Assembly (NCBI GenBank): GCA_037389465.1
Contig: JAZARR010000214.1
Location: 3,348,001 to 3,412,000 of the forward strand
Direction of reading: 5' to 3'
DNA from: Baylisascaris procyonis
Lineage: Eukaryota; Nematoda; Chromadorea; Rhabditida; Ascarididae
Length of the DNA stretch: 64,000 bases
Shown: positions 39,001-51,584 of the stretch, piece after piece
Numbering within the stretch: position 1 is the first letter of the stretch
How the letters are laid out: every line of letters begins with the position of its first letter
Notes under the pieces: generated by a model
The model's database searches: none
Told to the model about the DNA's origin: nothing
Seen by the model: the letters and a program-made list of their open reading frames with translations, nothing else
Program-made: the position numbers and the translations under genes

Positions 39001-41779
39001 CCATACTGCCATGGGGAGAACATGAAACGACGACCGTACTCATCCTCACAGACCTCCGTTTCCGACGGCAATACAAACTCCCTTCAAATAAATTGCCTTA
39101 ATAACCGATGAGAAATAGCTAAATAACTCTATGAAAATAAATCAGAAAGTAAAACCGGCTATCTAACTGGGAACTAAACATAGACATAACGCGTTTAAAA
39201 TCAAGGGAAATAGTAAGATGACCATGCCGTCGCTAGTGATTATGATCTCGTTCTTTCTTCATAAAATCCCCTAAAGGCTTACTGGATGTCGCCCATTCGT
39301 GAATCGAGGTAGACCTATTCCTTCCCTCCCCCTTGTCCCAGCCTCTCCGTGGCATCCAGACACAAAATAATATTCTCGTACAATACTTTAATATACCTCA
39401 CAATGCGTTAGTCCCAATAACACCAGATGCACTAAAATGTGCAAGTATCACCAATTCTTGAGTACAGATAAAATTTAACAAAGGCTGAACTAGATATTAG
39501 TAAGCAAGCAGGAAGCATTAAGGTGCAATCCACCGCAAAAAAATCCTTTTTGCGAACCGTTTCCATTCAAGCATTGAACTCGATGCCCCTTCCCGGAATT
39601 AAGAGAGCAGAGAGAAGAGAGAAGGAAGAACGTTATCTTTCATGTAACGATACAAACGAGAAGCGTTATGATTCTCCTTCTGTGGCGATGAATATTTATT
39701 AAAAGCAATAGCGCAACAACAAAACAACATGGTCGCGACACCGACTCGCAAGCCTATGAAATGAAGAACAATGAACAATATAAGGGTGGCCAACTCACCT
39801 CATTTCATCTAAATCGCCATATTTCCAGTATTTATCTGCCTCATTCAGCCGCTCTCTCATCTTCAGTATTTTCTGATATTGTTCATTGTCAATCAGCTGC
39901 AATTCGCATATTACACCGAACACAGTTACGGAATATTCTCAGAAAATTCAGCAAGAAATAAGGAAAGGAAGAAATTACCGCCGTAATACAACGTTTATTC
40001 CCCAATGTGAACAGCAAACATATCCCAGCTCGATGTGAGTGGAGAAAACAGCTACACCCGATGCTACAAACCACCATTTCATGCAAAGGTTAACAATCAG
40101 TTCTATCAACATCCACCTCCTCATTCCCCTTAATACGATGTTAGCATCTTGAATTTTGGTCGATCACAACAAGCATACTTCATTAACCAATAAAGATACT
40201 TCATCGAAAGTTCATATCAAGCGTTATAAAAAAAAAGGAAAGTCTATGTCACCTTATAAAGCGCAATGCAATGCAATTCTAGTACACAATCACTTAGCTG
40301 GATTACGAGCAACACAGTAAACAATATGAGAGGCAAAAAATGTTATAAACTGGCAAAACAAACCTGACATGTTTTCACAACTTTGGTTTCCTTATGAAAT
40401 GCGGTGAACTCCTTGCCTGCACCCACCAACTGATATCCACCAACAACTGTATTATTTATATTCGACCAGTTTGCACAAGCCTGCATGATGACAATGAATG
40501 ACCTATTTTAAGTTAATCAAACATTAAACTTTTGAAAAAGACAGAGGAAATAAACAGCATCGCTTACGTGGCATAAAACCAATGCAAAATCCTCAAAAAA
40601 AAAACTTTTACAAATACATTTTCAACCTACTCTTTGAGCGTCATCTCTTTCCGAAGAACCACATGGACTCCCCGACTGACCATCGAGTACTTCTGGAAAA
40701 ACACAGCCGCCACTGGGTTGGCTCACAGGTACATCCAGCCGTTGTCTTTTGATGTCTGCATCATCTGCAAATTATCCTTATTTAATGTAAGCAAATTTGC
40801 ATCTGTAATTACTATGCAAAAACGACCTATCAGCTAATGCCAAAAATTGCACCTATCTATGAAGTGTCCGACTATAACATAAAATTTTGGGTGAAAATAT
40901 GTGTAAAAATATAAAACTTCACTCTATGATAAGCACCTTTTTACTACAATTTGTAAATTAAAAAAAAAACTTTTGTTATTAAAAAAATGATACATCCGCA
41001 GGTTTGACGGTTTAACAACACCGATTTCGCATTGCATTGTGCAAACAAAAAAAAACGGTGACGAGTTTTTAGGAAGTTTGATAATGCGCCATTGCAGTTT
41101 TACGTATTTTTATGACTTTGATCGCATAATAATTGCAATTATGTCAACAACGGCAAACCAAAGCAAGAGAGGCTACTATGACCTACATGAGATCAAACAA
41201 ATGATCGATGAGAATTCAAGTAAAAAGCATAAATCACAGTCGCGCCACTCTCCACTAATTCACCTTCCCCTCCGCTCTGAACATGGTAAATTTTGGTGAC
41301 GTCAACGAATCGGTCCCCTCCGAAGTTTGATTGCATCGTTAAGTTAAAACACATGCAACAAATCAAAAGAAATGACTTAAAGCGGTAAAACACCAGCCGC
41401 ATACCGATTAATAAATTAATAAAGAAATCCGCTATTCAAATCTGACATATATCCTCATGCAATATTTTTTTTTTACTTTAAAAGAATCACATAAAGATTT
41501 CATAAGAGTGTAATATCATGAAAATATGCAATAAGAAGAACCTGTGAGGGATTCATGAGATGAGAAGGGAGTTAAAGATGCAACCGTCGAATCGGTTTCA
41601 GTGGGCAAGAGTGTAGGATGAGTGACAAGAGTGATTGGTGGAAGGCGCCGTGCTGCAAGTCGTTTCCGACTAAGCGACGGCGCACTGGACAAGAGTTCAT
41701 CCGCCGAAGGGCGATCAACATCTTCGCAAGCAATCGATGACGTGCATTCGATGTTGCTTGCTGACATCCGATCAAAAAA
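36040..41779 (-). CDS. nipi-3: Tribbles-family pseudokinase (NIPI-3 / TRIB type), 10 exons
   Basis: Exons on the minus strand: 41779-41542 (ATG at 41767), 40764-40631, 40480-40364, 39872-39799, 39081-38839, 38433-38239, 37935-37841, 37073-36902, then less certain 36695-36545 and 36246-36040. Phases agree throughout, giving about 537 residues. Diagnostic motifs are the Tribbles catalytic loop [13 protein letters not shown] (about 248-260), [12 protein letters not shown] (291-302), [16 protein letters not shown] and [17 protein letters not shown]. The DFG position is degenerate (D-V-F by my alignment), and no normal glycine loop is visible, as expected for a pseudokinase. K156 in KVVKTCQ may be the beta-3 lysine. 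The last exon holds DHVVPD, which matches the COP1-binding D-Q-x-V-P-[DE] tail of Tribbles except for His in place of Gln. Family role: a scaffold that brings a ubiquitin ligase to C/EBP-type substrates; C. elegans NIPI-3 acts in epidermal immunity and development. Confidence 0.9.
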
Positions 41780-41790
41780 CTGAAACATAT
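41780..41790 (-). promoter_or_regulatory. Candidate trans-splice or splice acceptor just upstream of the Tribbles ATG
   Basis: Read on the minus strand, an ATGTTTCAG acceptor ends 12 bases before the ATG at 41767. This short spacing is typical of spliced-leader addition in nematodes. The frame stays open across it (phase 0), so an upstream coding exon is the alternative. Confidence 0.5.
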
Positions 41791-41860
41791 TTAAGTGCCA
41801 ATTTGAAAAAATATTTTGGGAATAAATCGCAAACAAATTTCAATGATATACACGACGTTT

Positions 41861-41921
41861 GTCTCTCAGCGCAACAAGCGGAGCGGGGCAACACGTCTCT
41901 CAATGCAACAAGCGGAGCGGG
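41861..41921. repeat. Two-copy tandem repeat, period 34, upstream of Tribbles
   Basis: A 27-base unit (begins GTCTCTCA, ends CAAGCGGAGCGGG) occurs at 41861-41887 and, with two differences, at 41895-41921. It lies 80-150 bases upstream of the first Tribbles exon, in a patch that is GC-richer than its surroundings. Confidence 0.85.
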
Positions 41922-41971
41922 AATCCCCTTCATGAAGGTCAAAGAAACTGAGGGAAGATCGGGAGTTTCCC
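41919..41971. promoter_or_regulatory. Two kappaB-like motifs in the putative Tribbles promoter
   Basis: GGGAATCCCC at 41919-41928 and GGGAGTTTCCC at 41961-41971 are both near-palindromic and resemble Rel/NF-kappaB half-site pairs. They sit about 140-190 bases upstream of the first exon. As established knowledge, C. elegans has no NF-kappaB, so the binding factor, if any, is unknown. Chance occurrence cannot be excluded. Confidence 0.3.
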
Positions 41972-42296
41972 GTAGGTGGCCTCGGTTGCTGTCAATGAAA
42001 GAAACTAGCGCGTAAACGTGGAAGGTTCCCTATTTAAAGGGAAAAGAGATGAAATAGTGCCCAACAAATACCACAGTTGGGCTACATTGTGCAATCATAT
42101 AGTGGTCCATTTCATCGATGAAGCCGAACGCGCACAACGAATTGCTCTTATCTGAGGCGTGAAGGCCAACATAGTGATATGATGCCAAGAAAAGCAAAAA
42201 AAAATCAATAAATAATAAGTAAATAAATCAATAAAAATAGAGTAGGAAAAGTGAGAGGATGGGGAAGGAGAACAGCACCACAGTCCTCATTCGTAG

Positions 42297-43188
42297 CAGG
42301 AGGTTCTGCGAGGGATCGCACTAAGGTCCGTGAAAGTGTTTACATCGACGACTAAAAAAAAATTTCAGATTGATCTCGATAGGTGGAATTGATTGATTTT
42401 TAAAAATTTTGCCTTAAACTTCAAAACCGATCTCGATTCTAAGCACAACCGGGTTCAAGAAAAGATTCAACCCTTTTTGAAGCGATTAATAGCGTATAAG
42501 TGCAGAGAAACACAAATAAGTGGAAGACGATCCCCTTGGTCGAACGACAGGAATCAAGGATATAACTTAGAAGACTTAGGGGTGCGTATTACCTTGTCGC
42601 ATTATAAATTATACTCCTCTCGTTTACACACTGAAATGAAAGTTTCTAAGAGGATTTGAATGTGATTATTACTTTCTTCCTTATTTTTTACGATGATTTA
42701 TTGTTTGATAATAACTTCACATAAAATATTTCCATTTAGAAGAACGTTGCAGCATTTGGTTTAAAAAACGACATAGACAATAAATAAATAATAATTACAA
42801 AATAAATAAACAATAATTACAACAATCAACGCACCTAAAATATAAGTGAATTGTGGGCAAGCTGAAATACGTATCAACGAGAATTCAAAAATCATCATAA
42901 AGGGAACAAGATTGAATGGGAAGTGCGAGCAGACAAAACGCCACAAAAATAACCGCACAAAATTATGAAGTGAATGAATTTCGCAACACATTCGTGAGCA
43001 GTCCCCTCACATTTTATACAGATATCGCATAAAACGATGTGAAGCTGAAATGCCGACGAATAGCGCTCGTCATTCGATTAAATAATGCTCATATATGACC
43101 GACACTTAGCTGCCTTTGAATTGGGAAGCGATTTCGGTCGTCGGGGTCTATACCAAACCACGGATCCCTCGCAAACCTGCTACTGGAC
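42297..43188. mobile_element. Possible short-inverted-repeat element, about 0.9 kb
   Basis: The left end contains GTAGCAGGAGGTTCTGCGAG and the right end contains the reverse complement of GTAGCAGGTTTGCGAGGGAT, so the ends match as an imperfect inverted repeat of about 25 bases. No transposase frame lies between them. Target duplications were not found by eye. Confidence 0.3.
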
Positions 43189-43851
43189 TGAAACTTCTGC
43201 TACCAAAATTACCAGACCTCCCGAAATTGTATGAAGCTGAAAACAAGTATCCTGAGGTACCGATGGTTTGAGAAACAACTGGGGGTTTGTCCGCATAAAA
43301 TTCGGATCCCCGAATTGGGCGTTAAATCCTCGTCAAACACACAAACTGCCTCAAAAAAAGGATTAAGCTGAGCAGTCATTCTCTTCTGAATCGCTTTACC
43401 TTCTTTCAAATTTCTGATCACTGAATTCCGAATAACTTCAAAACTGAACAAAATTTGAAAGATGGATCGCTTCAACCACTATTTGGCCCTAGAGATTCGC
43501 TTCCTTAATCATATAATACTGCGCTACATGGTCTTGCTCCGACCCTTAAATTGCTTCAGCTAATGTTACCATAACTTTGGAATTAAATAATTTTTTGAAA
43601 CATTGTAAGACACCGATCTCTAAGACAGCAACTTTTTCTTCCGACTTTCGCAACGTGGTCTAGACGTTTTCTCAGCAGTCCACACGCTTCACTAATGCTA
43701 CATAAAAGCACTTATGAAAAGCTGCCAAACAATTGCGAAATCCAGCTATCCTGGTCGTGTGCAACGAACGATTGACCAACTATCACGCCCAATATTCAAA
43801 AACCTTTTCTGTGGGACGTTTTGTTTCTCCGTTTATCATTATTAAATATGC

Positions 43852-43852
<1 letters not shown>

Positions 43853-43908
<56 letters not shown>
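43853..43908. repeat. (TA)n microsatellite
   Basis: About 55 bases of alternating T and A with one early interruption (CATATATACATATATA). Confidence 0.95.
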
Positions 43909-43912
<4 letters not shown>

Positions 43913-46900
43913 CGCAGTATTTTTCAGAACAAATATGAAATCTGATAGACATAATTCAAAAACAACCCTGCATAATCAAAAGCACAGTTGTTGTATCAAC
44001 TGATAAGCGGAAAATTGGACCTAAAGGTGTCGAATTCAGTATTTATAATCGCTAGGCGCATACCAACTCGACACATACCAAAACACAGCGGAAGCAACCT
44101 TTTAAGGGAGGGTGAATGAATTCGAAATGTCCTCAAGTTTTAACGAATCCCTATTTCCTCAACTGATATTTTACTGCACCACCCTACTGCACGCTATAGG
44201 ACAACAGTAACTGTTTGTTATACATTCAAGGGAAAGATTAATGCCTACAATAATACTGCGAAATGAGACAATAAATATTTCTAAACGTATTGCTGACGGA
44301 GTTTTGGTGAAGTTCAGTGGAAAAATAATCGTAAGGATTAAAAAGGGATAAAAAGGAAAGTAAAATAAAGCAGTAGTAAATAACAAGATGAGACAGATTA
44401 GAAAAAGCAAAAGATAACAATAGAAAGGTGTGCGATCTAGAATATGAAAAGAACGGATGAGAAGGGAAAATTAGGACCGAACACAACCGAGGAGGATAAG
44501 CAAGGATAGTGAGTTGGGGAGACAGGAAACGAAAAGGATAAGTGGGAACAGAAATGTACTCGAAAATAACAGGCGGGAACAGAAAGGCATAAAATGACGA
44601 TGTACCAGCAGAAAGGTATATTTGAACAGTAATGTCCAGCAGTGAGATCAGAGATCGCATGTTGACGCATTCGCTAATAGTACAACATAAAGTGCTGCAA
44701 TTGAAAGTAAAGTGCAAGTATCTTCAAGTTCGATGTATTTTCTATGAAATACTTTCTTTTAACTATCTAAAGATTGAAAAAGGCAGTGGGTCTTTCATTC
44801 CACAGTTTTGCATGAACCTTTCTCATCTTTCAGTCTTTTTTTTTCACTGTTAATCTTTACGCTTCAGTGTTAAAGTTGCTCACTTGGCTCATTTAATACC
44901 AGGATGGTCAAAAAAAAAATACACCTATGAGCGTCGATCGTCAAATAAAATAATCAGACTTGTCACAATCACAAATGCGATATTTCTCTACAATTCAATC
45001 ATTCAATCAAGTTTAGAATTGCTGAATTTCCTTCGCAAAAGCCGACCTATTTTACTTCTTGAAATCAATGTTTTTATTACACTCGTTCAGTCATTCATTA
45101 AGAGACTGTTAATTTCTGTACACACAGACACAAAAACAACTACTATTTGCGAAACTAAAAACAAAGAAAAAACCGTTCAAAGTATGACAACCTTTATACT
45201 GCAGTCATAAAACTGCGGTTCCAATTTTGAGCTATAGGGAGTTGAAAAAAAAGGATGTAAAGAACCAAAGCATCCAATTTTTCATTCAGGCATCTCAGAA
45301 CTGATCATATTTCATTTCGTTAGTTATTGCAAATCACGAATATACTAAAAGCCTAGAACTTGTATCACCTCTAAATGGCTAAATGCCGATCAACTTCAAT
45401 ACCGAATGATGAAATAGCTCATAGAAAAGAGAGAGGAATTAAACGATGGGATATCCTCTTTACAGACACAATCTATTTTTACTATCTTCTTGTTCATTTT
45501 TATATTTTATTTTGCACTCATAGTTCTTAAATAATCTCATGTTTTTAATTAATGATGCATTTAAATAATTAAATACGGGATCAACATAAGTCGAGAACGA
45601 AAATTAAACCTGAAAAGGAAAATATCGTTCAACTATTGATGACTAATCGGTACAACAACAGCGACGTGAATCATCCATCTCACCGTCAGATCATCTTTGA
45701 GACAAAATTGCTTCGAACCGTTCGCAGTTATTCATTCCAACACTAAATTGATGAGGTAAATTTATAAAAAGCATAAAACAAAGTCTGCGAAACCAACCAA
45801 TTGGGGAGATATTCGATGGAAATTCCCCTCCCCAAGTCGAGCAAGAAAAGAAGACAGCCAGGTACCGTACTCATTACAACAAAAATACATACAATCCTAT
45901 CCCCTCTCTGCCGTCAACGGTATGAAGTCGATCTTTGATGAAAATTTTCTTCTAGTATCGATCACCTTCGCAATCGTGACAACATGAGCGAAGCATGCGG
46001 TAAATTACGACCGTCTAACGGAAGTAATTTGGATATCGCACCTCAACTGCAAATAACACTACATCGTCTTCCGGATGCATAAAATCCCTTCAAGACGGTC
46101 TATAATTGTACATAGATGCCAGCATAATAGGATTCCCAACCAATTACAACATAAAGATGCCGGAGAAATAATGCAACAATTCGCACCTCGAACTCAACAC
46201 AGTGAGCCGAACTATTCCAGCAAATGAGGTGCGTTAGTGAACGATTTCAAAATGCATCCACGACCGACGTCATCAACACCCACACAATATAAATGCGCAC
46301 AGCTCGCTTCGAAGCACTTGGAAAATAACGCTAAAATGACGAAATGAACAGCACGACGCTGTTTACAATCACCCGACTGGCGACATCTGACTACATCAAT
46401 AAGTTCTCTCATATAGCTCAGAATTCGGGGGTTTTTTTTCGAGTGAATGTAAATGATTTGATGAAACTCCCCTTGAAATGGGGGGGGTGGATATCCCTTC
46501 TGTGATGAAATAAATCCCTTTCAGCAATGAAATTCCTCTTCTAAAAGACAGCCCCCTATTCTCTAATTTCTTTAAAATTTTGAGATTTGCTATGGCACAA
46601 ACCAGCGCATCATGATTTCAACTGGAGCTGCCAGCAAATAATATCCCACTGAAAAAAAAAAAAAAATTGATGCAAGTACTCTCTATCTAGTAATAAAAAT
46701 ACCAAAAACTCCCTTGTTAAATAATACAAAAAAAAGTTATGCTTTCATGCATCAAAAACTGCTCAGCAATTAATAGAATTGCCCTTAAATGAGACGTTTA
46801 ATAAAAGTGAATGAGATTTAAATAGGTGATGTGTATCTATACATTAAAAAAAAACTATGATTATTGAAAAACCAAATGAGTGACAAGGTAAGTTTTCAGG

Positions 46901-47996
46901 GAACTTCCTCTCCTTAAATTATGTTACGCTCGTGAGCTTGCTCCCCTGAAGAAATATATCATTCAGCAGCATTAACAAACAAAGCAACATGTCAGACGTT
47001 AGTGCTAGTAAGAAGCAATAAAGAGAAGTCGACACGCGATGTGAATGATGCAATATGACAATAAAACAAACTCCGAGAAGAAACAACTCTCCGCAATGGA
47101 CAAATTTATTAGTCAATTGCCTGTGCGAGTAAAGGCTGTCCGAATATGACTTGGAATATACATTGTTAAATTTCAGGCTTACATGAATTTCAATTCCACA
47201 CTATACAGGGTTCAATTTCAGACTCATAAATTCAAGCGAGAGTACAAAGTGCACCAACTGTAGATGTTTGTAAAACGCCTACAACAGAGGGTTGGGCTAT
47301 AATATGAGGTACTCCAATGGCTGCCAGCCGGCTGACTGGTTATAGATCTGTCGCGACTAGACACCAAAGTTCATTCGACTAAAACATGCACGTTCTATGA
47401 CGTGCTATTTGCTTGCGTCTTTGCCGTGAATTGCGCAAGCACGTGCTCAATGGTGAAATGCAAGAAAGAATGCTGCACGTATCTTTCGCAATCTCCCCTT
47501 TTACATATAAACATATACCCATCCCAAGTGCTTTCCACTAAAGTTCTTTGCTCATCTCGTTCAACATGCCTTATTCTATCAAAATTGTCGGTTTCTTAAG
47601 TTCAACAAGAACAATTTTAAGTGTTCTTTGAACAAAGCACTCTCGCATAAACCTATTATAGGAGCATTTATTAAAGGATAAGTGCCAAAGATCAATCCTT
47701 CGTAAGGAAATATTTTTATACATCGAAACTTTATGCAAGTCGGGTCAATGCTATCATCAACGTGCTTATATATCGGCCAACTTCTTCTCTCTTCCCTTTG
47801 CAGAATGCAACGACATGCAAAGTGCAAATCTTTTGTGTAAAGCTTTTTTATAGATATTTAGAAAGATGGGCAAAGTTTCTGACGTAGAAAAATGAAGGCA
47901 CGAACTTCTAGCATCGAGTAAAAGATCTTATCAAAATATTTCCTCACTAGGTATGAAAGAATAATAAAAGAAAGACAAAAATAATACTAATGCTGC

Positions 47997-48010
47997 AAAA
48001 AAAAAAAAAA

Positions 48011-48052
<42 letters not shown>
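47997..48052. repeat. Poly(A) followed by (AAT)n
   Basis: About 15 A residues run into some 13 copies of AAT. This resembles the 3' tail of a retroposed sequence, but no element body was recognised to its left. Confidence 0.9.
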
Positions 48053-48053
<1 letters not shown>

Positions 48054-48646
48054 GGACAAGAATATTTTTATTCCAAAAAAAAAACCCGCCGACGTGAAAA
48101 TGAATAATTGTAACCGAGCAATCATTACTAGAGTAGTGTTATAGAAGTTTTAAATATAGGAGGAAGCAATAAAGAGAACAATTCCCAGATGTGCAACACT
48201 AGCTTCACTAATGATCCATTCGTTCCACACCTTATTCATTTTAAAAGATTTTAGCAATACTATCATCGCCATGTCAAAACAACAGTATACAATGTTACCA
48301 AAGATCCCATATTTTGAAATCCTATTGAGAAAAACCAATAAGAATCGACTAACTCTCTTAGCCTTTCGCCTATGCAAAAATCTCTTGAAGAATATCGACT
48401 TATGCAAATTGAGTATGTTTTGTGAATGTAATATGAATAGAGGTTGTGTGTGCAGTGCAAATATGACCACATCATGACGACGAAATCGCAAAGAACAGGA
48501 AATTATTGTGCCCAAAGTCAACATTAAATTTGCAGTAAATATTGTCAACAAGGCAATCGCTACACTACCTCTTTATAAATGCGAATATTTATTAAAGTTA
48601 GTTAGCAAAGATCAATCGGTTGCAAAAATTCCCAGTTGCATTGTGT

Positions 48647-48648
<2 letters not shown>

Positions 48649-48700
<52 letters not shown>
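48649..48700. repeat. (AT)n microsatellite, about 52 bp
   Basis: Uninterrupted alternating A and T ending at a run of five C. Confidence 0.95.
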
Positions 48701-48703
<3 letters not shown>

Positions 48704-51027
48704 CCTGATGCACGTAATGATTTGCACATATAAAACAGGATCATGATTGTGAAACAATTCGATTAAGAAAAATGCACTCGGCGCATATTTTTCGGCAAAG
48801 AATATAACGCTGCAACACGTGCCATCAAATCGCAAACAAAAAAAAGAGCTGCAGAATTTCGCAATTCTCAAATGCTCACTCTAAAATGAATACAAACGCA
48901 AAAATGCAATATGCCTCAGAAGGGAATTTATTCTTATTGTTGAGAGAAAAAAAAAACACAAAAATTCACTTCATTCAAAGGTAGTATATTCAAATGTGAG
49001 TGATATATCTGAAAATATTCCTCTTCAATGAAATTTTTCTTTGTTTGATAATTATTATGCGATAATATTCAACAGATAAATTGAAAAAGAAAATTATTTA
49101 GAAAATAAATGAATAATTTCAAAGGAATAAATTTTAATATAAGCACTCACAATGACTCAAAATAAATTAACAGAAATGATTGAATAGTTTGATAGTTTTT
49201 TTTAAGTATAAAAAGTAGAGACTGGTAATTTCAATTTGGAGGTTATTTGTCAAAGTCGGATATAAACAACTCCTTACCAACACTGTTTATAAATGGTCAA
49301 CCAAAAGTTTTTGTATCAAAAAATTTACAAATTCGATAAGTGAATCGTCGAACGGTGATACAATCCCCCAAAGGCAAACGAAAATTATTTCGCAGATGAT
49401 CGTAACATTAATATAAATAGTCATTGTTGGAATAGAAAAGAATAAGTCCTCATTCGTTTCTCCACCTCACAAAGTGTAAAATAACATAGCACGAACAGTG
49501 CTTATGTCACCCACTATAGCTGTAGACATCCCAAATGGTAAAGACGTTAGGTCATTACTCGTCGAGCAGCGATCCGAAGTTTGCTGGAAGCGGCTGCTTC
49601 GAACACAATGTTACGACAACGTTCATTCTTGAGATAGTGATGGCTAAATGCCACACAGGTACGAGAATGAGGAATGCTATACAGAGTTCCCTTCACTATT
49701 ACTTTCATGATAACATTCCGATAGGGTCTTTGCAGCACTACTATGAAGCCATCTATTCAACGATTTCACTTCATATGTGCAGCACTTCCACGAAGGGGCT
49801 AATCAATGCGTAGGCAGAGATCCTCGCCTTCGATGTCTTTTCGCCGTCCCGCACAGCTAAAATCAATTACAACAACTTGCTCGTTAGAGCTGTGCGACGA
49901 CAATGGAATCGTTCACCTTTAAATGAGACATCAGCACCCTTATATGACGAAAAAAGAATGCTCACAAAAAATAGCGAGAGCAATGAATGAATGCCAATAT
50001 TTGCATCGTGATTCGAACAGTGCGAAGCATAAAACTGCAACAGCCTACGTGAAATGCCAATAAACCTGAGCTTGGCCATAACAGCAACAATATCTAGCCA
50101 CAACTCCAATATCTGCAGTCTTCATAAGAAGTCAAAATGCAATTATGCGTGTCATACTAGGATAAAGCAGCTGTGATCGGGAAGATGGGGCAAGGGAAAA
50201 ACGGTTTTAGAAAAACATTAGCACACATAACGGAATAGAAGGCGTACAATGTAATCGACTCTCGAATACGCTCTGCAGCACCAAATCAGTACAAGAATCC
50301 ACTGATTTTTACATTCTTTAGCGCACCTCCTGTCTCAACTGTCATTGAATGTCCCACCTCCAAGATCAACTCGGTAAAAACGAACTTCAAACTACCCTTC
50401 ATTATGGATTCCTATAAGGGAACTTACTTCACCGTAATCACGATTACATTCCTATCCCACTGTGAAACACTAAAAACTCGTGGAAAAAAACTTGTTTATC
50501 GAAAATAATGAGCTAGATTTCTGATCGTTACCTTATCGATCAAAAATGTACCTACAATCACCAAGACGGCGAAAGTATCTGAAAGACCTCGAGGTACAGC
50601 AAATCCTTTCAAAATTTTGCTCCCGAAACTTATGGCACAATCATATGAATGAGGTAAAAAAAAGTAATTTTTCGTGTATATGTAGGGATGAGCCGACAGT
50701 TGGAGAATTTCGGATACGGAGGATTTTTGGCTCCATTTCTGGCTACTTTAACATTCTGACGCCATCGAAGACTCTCCCCTTTCTCTGGTTGAGTGAAAGA
50801 CACTACCTCCCTCCCCGTCTCCTCTCCTCTCAAATTTTCCGAAGAACTTTTTGGGGGTTCCGGATTCTCTAGCTGGAGAACTTCACTCTTGCCTTCATTG
50901 ATGAATCTCTTTCAGAAATTTCGCTAACCTCGAGATCCTCCTTCCTTTTTTAGTCCCCAAAAACCGTTAGTTTGAAAAACAAAAATTCGCTTCCCGCATA
51001 ATATTATGCATAGGAATGAGACTGACC

Positions 51028-51192
51028 AAAGCGATATGATGATCGATCGGAAGAGATGAACGGTCGCAGAGGATCAAGAGGTGCTGAAGCCGTCTTCGAG
51101 AAGGCGCCGATCGCCCTCAACCTCTTAATAGGCCATTGTCCTTCGGCAAGCAAAGCAATCACTTTTCCTAAACGAAACTCATTCATACCCTT
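51028..51192 (-). CDS. Orphan coding-like exon, uncertain
   Basis: On the minus strand an open segment with more even base composition than its flanks encodes MNEFRLGKVIALLAEGQWPI, then a basic/proline-containing stretch ending near SSYRFG. It is followed by a reasonable donor (CGCTTTG/GTCAGT, phase 1). The upstream boundary would be an AAG acceptor. It could be an internal or first exon of a minus-strand transcript, possibly a distal 5' exon of Tribbles, but its exit phase does not match the Tribbles exon at 41779 directly. No family recognised. Confidence 0.25.
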
Positions 51193-51584
51193 CACACATA
51201 CACCATCATCGTAACAGCATACAAATTATATAGATGAAAAAAAAAAAACGAATATGGACACTTCACCATCCCCAAATGGGATCACAGCAGCAATTTTCTT
51301 GCGAAATAAATGACTATCCATCTTATTCTGTGTATGGGCCTGCAAGATGCACTACCAGTGAAAGTAGAATGGATGCAAAGGTTGCAGCACTAATATTAAG
51401 ATTTCATCATATCTAAAAAAAAAACCCGAGACAACAACTGCTTCTGTATTTACTTATTCACTTCAACGCTTCAAAGTTGGAAAGTACACAAAATAACGCG
51501 AGTATGACTAGCAAGGAATAGGAAAACATTTGCAAAAGCTACAACGCTAACGAAAAGATATTTGATTCGTAAGAGAAGTAAGAG

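Larger units (their letters stand above)
41980..51003. other. Non-coding stretch upstream of Tribbles; no gene seen
   Basis: Holds microsatellites at 43853-43908, 47997-48052 and 48649-48700 (separate entries). A purine-rich plus strand at 44320-44640 creates long spurious minus-strand frames. A short inverted similarity exists between about 42297-42325 (GTAGCAGG...GCGAGGGATC) and 43163-43188 (GATCCCTCGCAAACCTGCTAC), possibly the ends of a 0.9-kb non-autonomous element. No splice-supported coding exons were recognised. Confidence 0.5.

Noticed and set aside
44171..44717. Overlapping 159- and 79-codon minus-strand open frames
   Set aside because: The complement of a purine-rich stretch lacks stop codons by composition; the Ser/Leu/Phe/Pro content is an artefact.
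44779..44850. AGGCAGTG word resembling a miR-34 seed
   Set aside because: No complementary arm, so no hairpin forms.
47931..48125. Poly-Tyr protein on the minus strand
   Set aside because: Translation of the (AAT)n microsatellite and poly(A).
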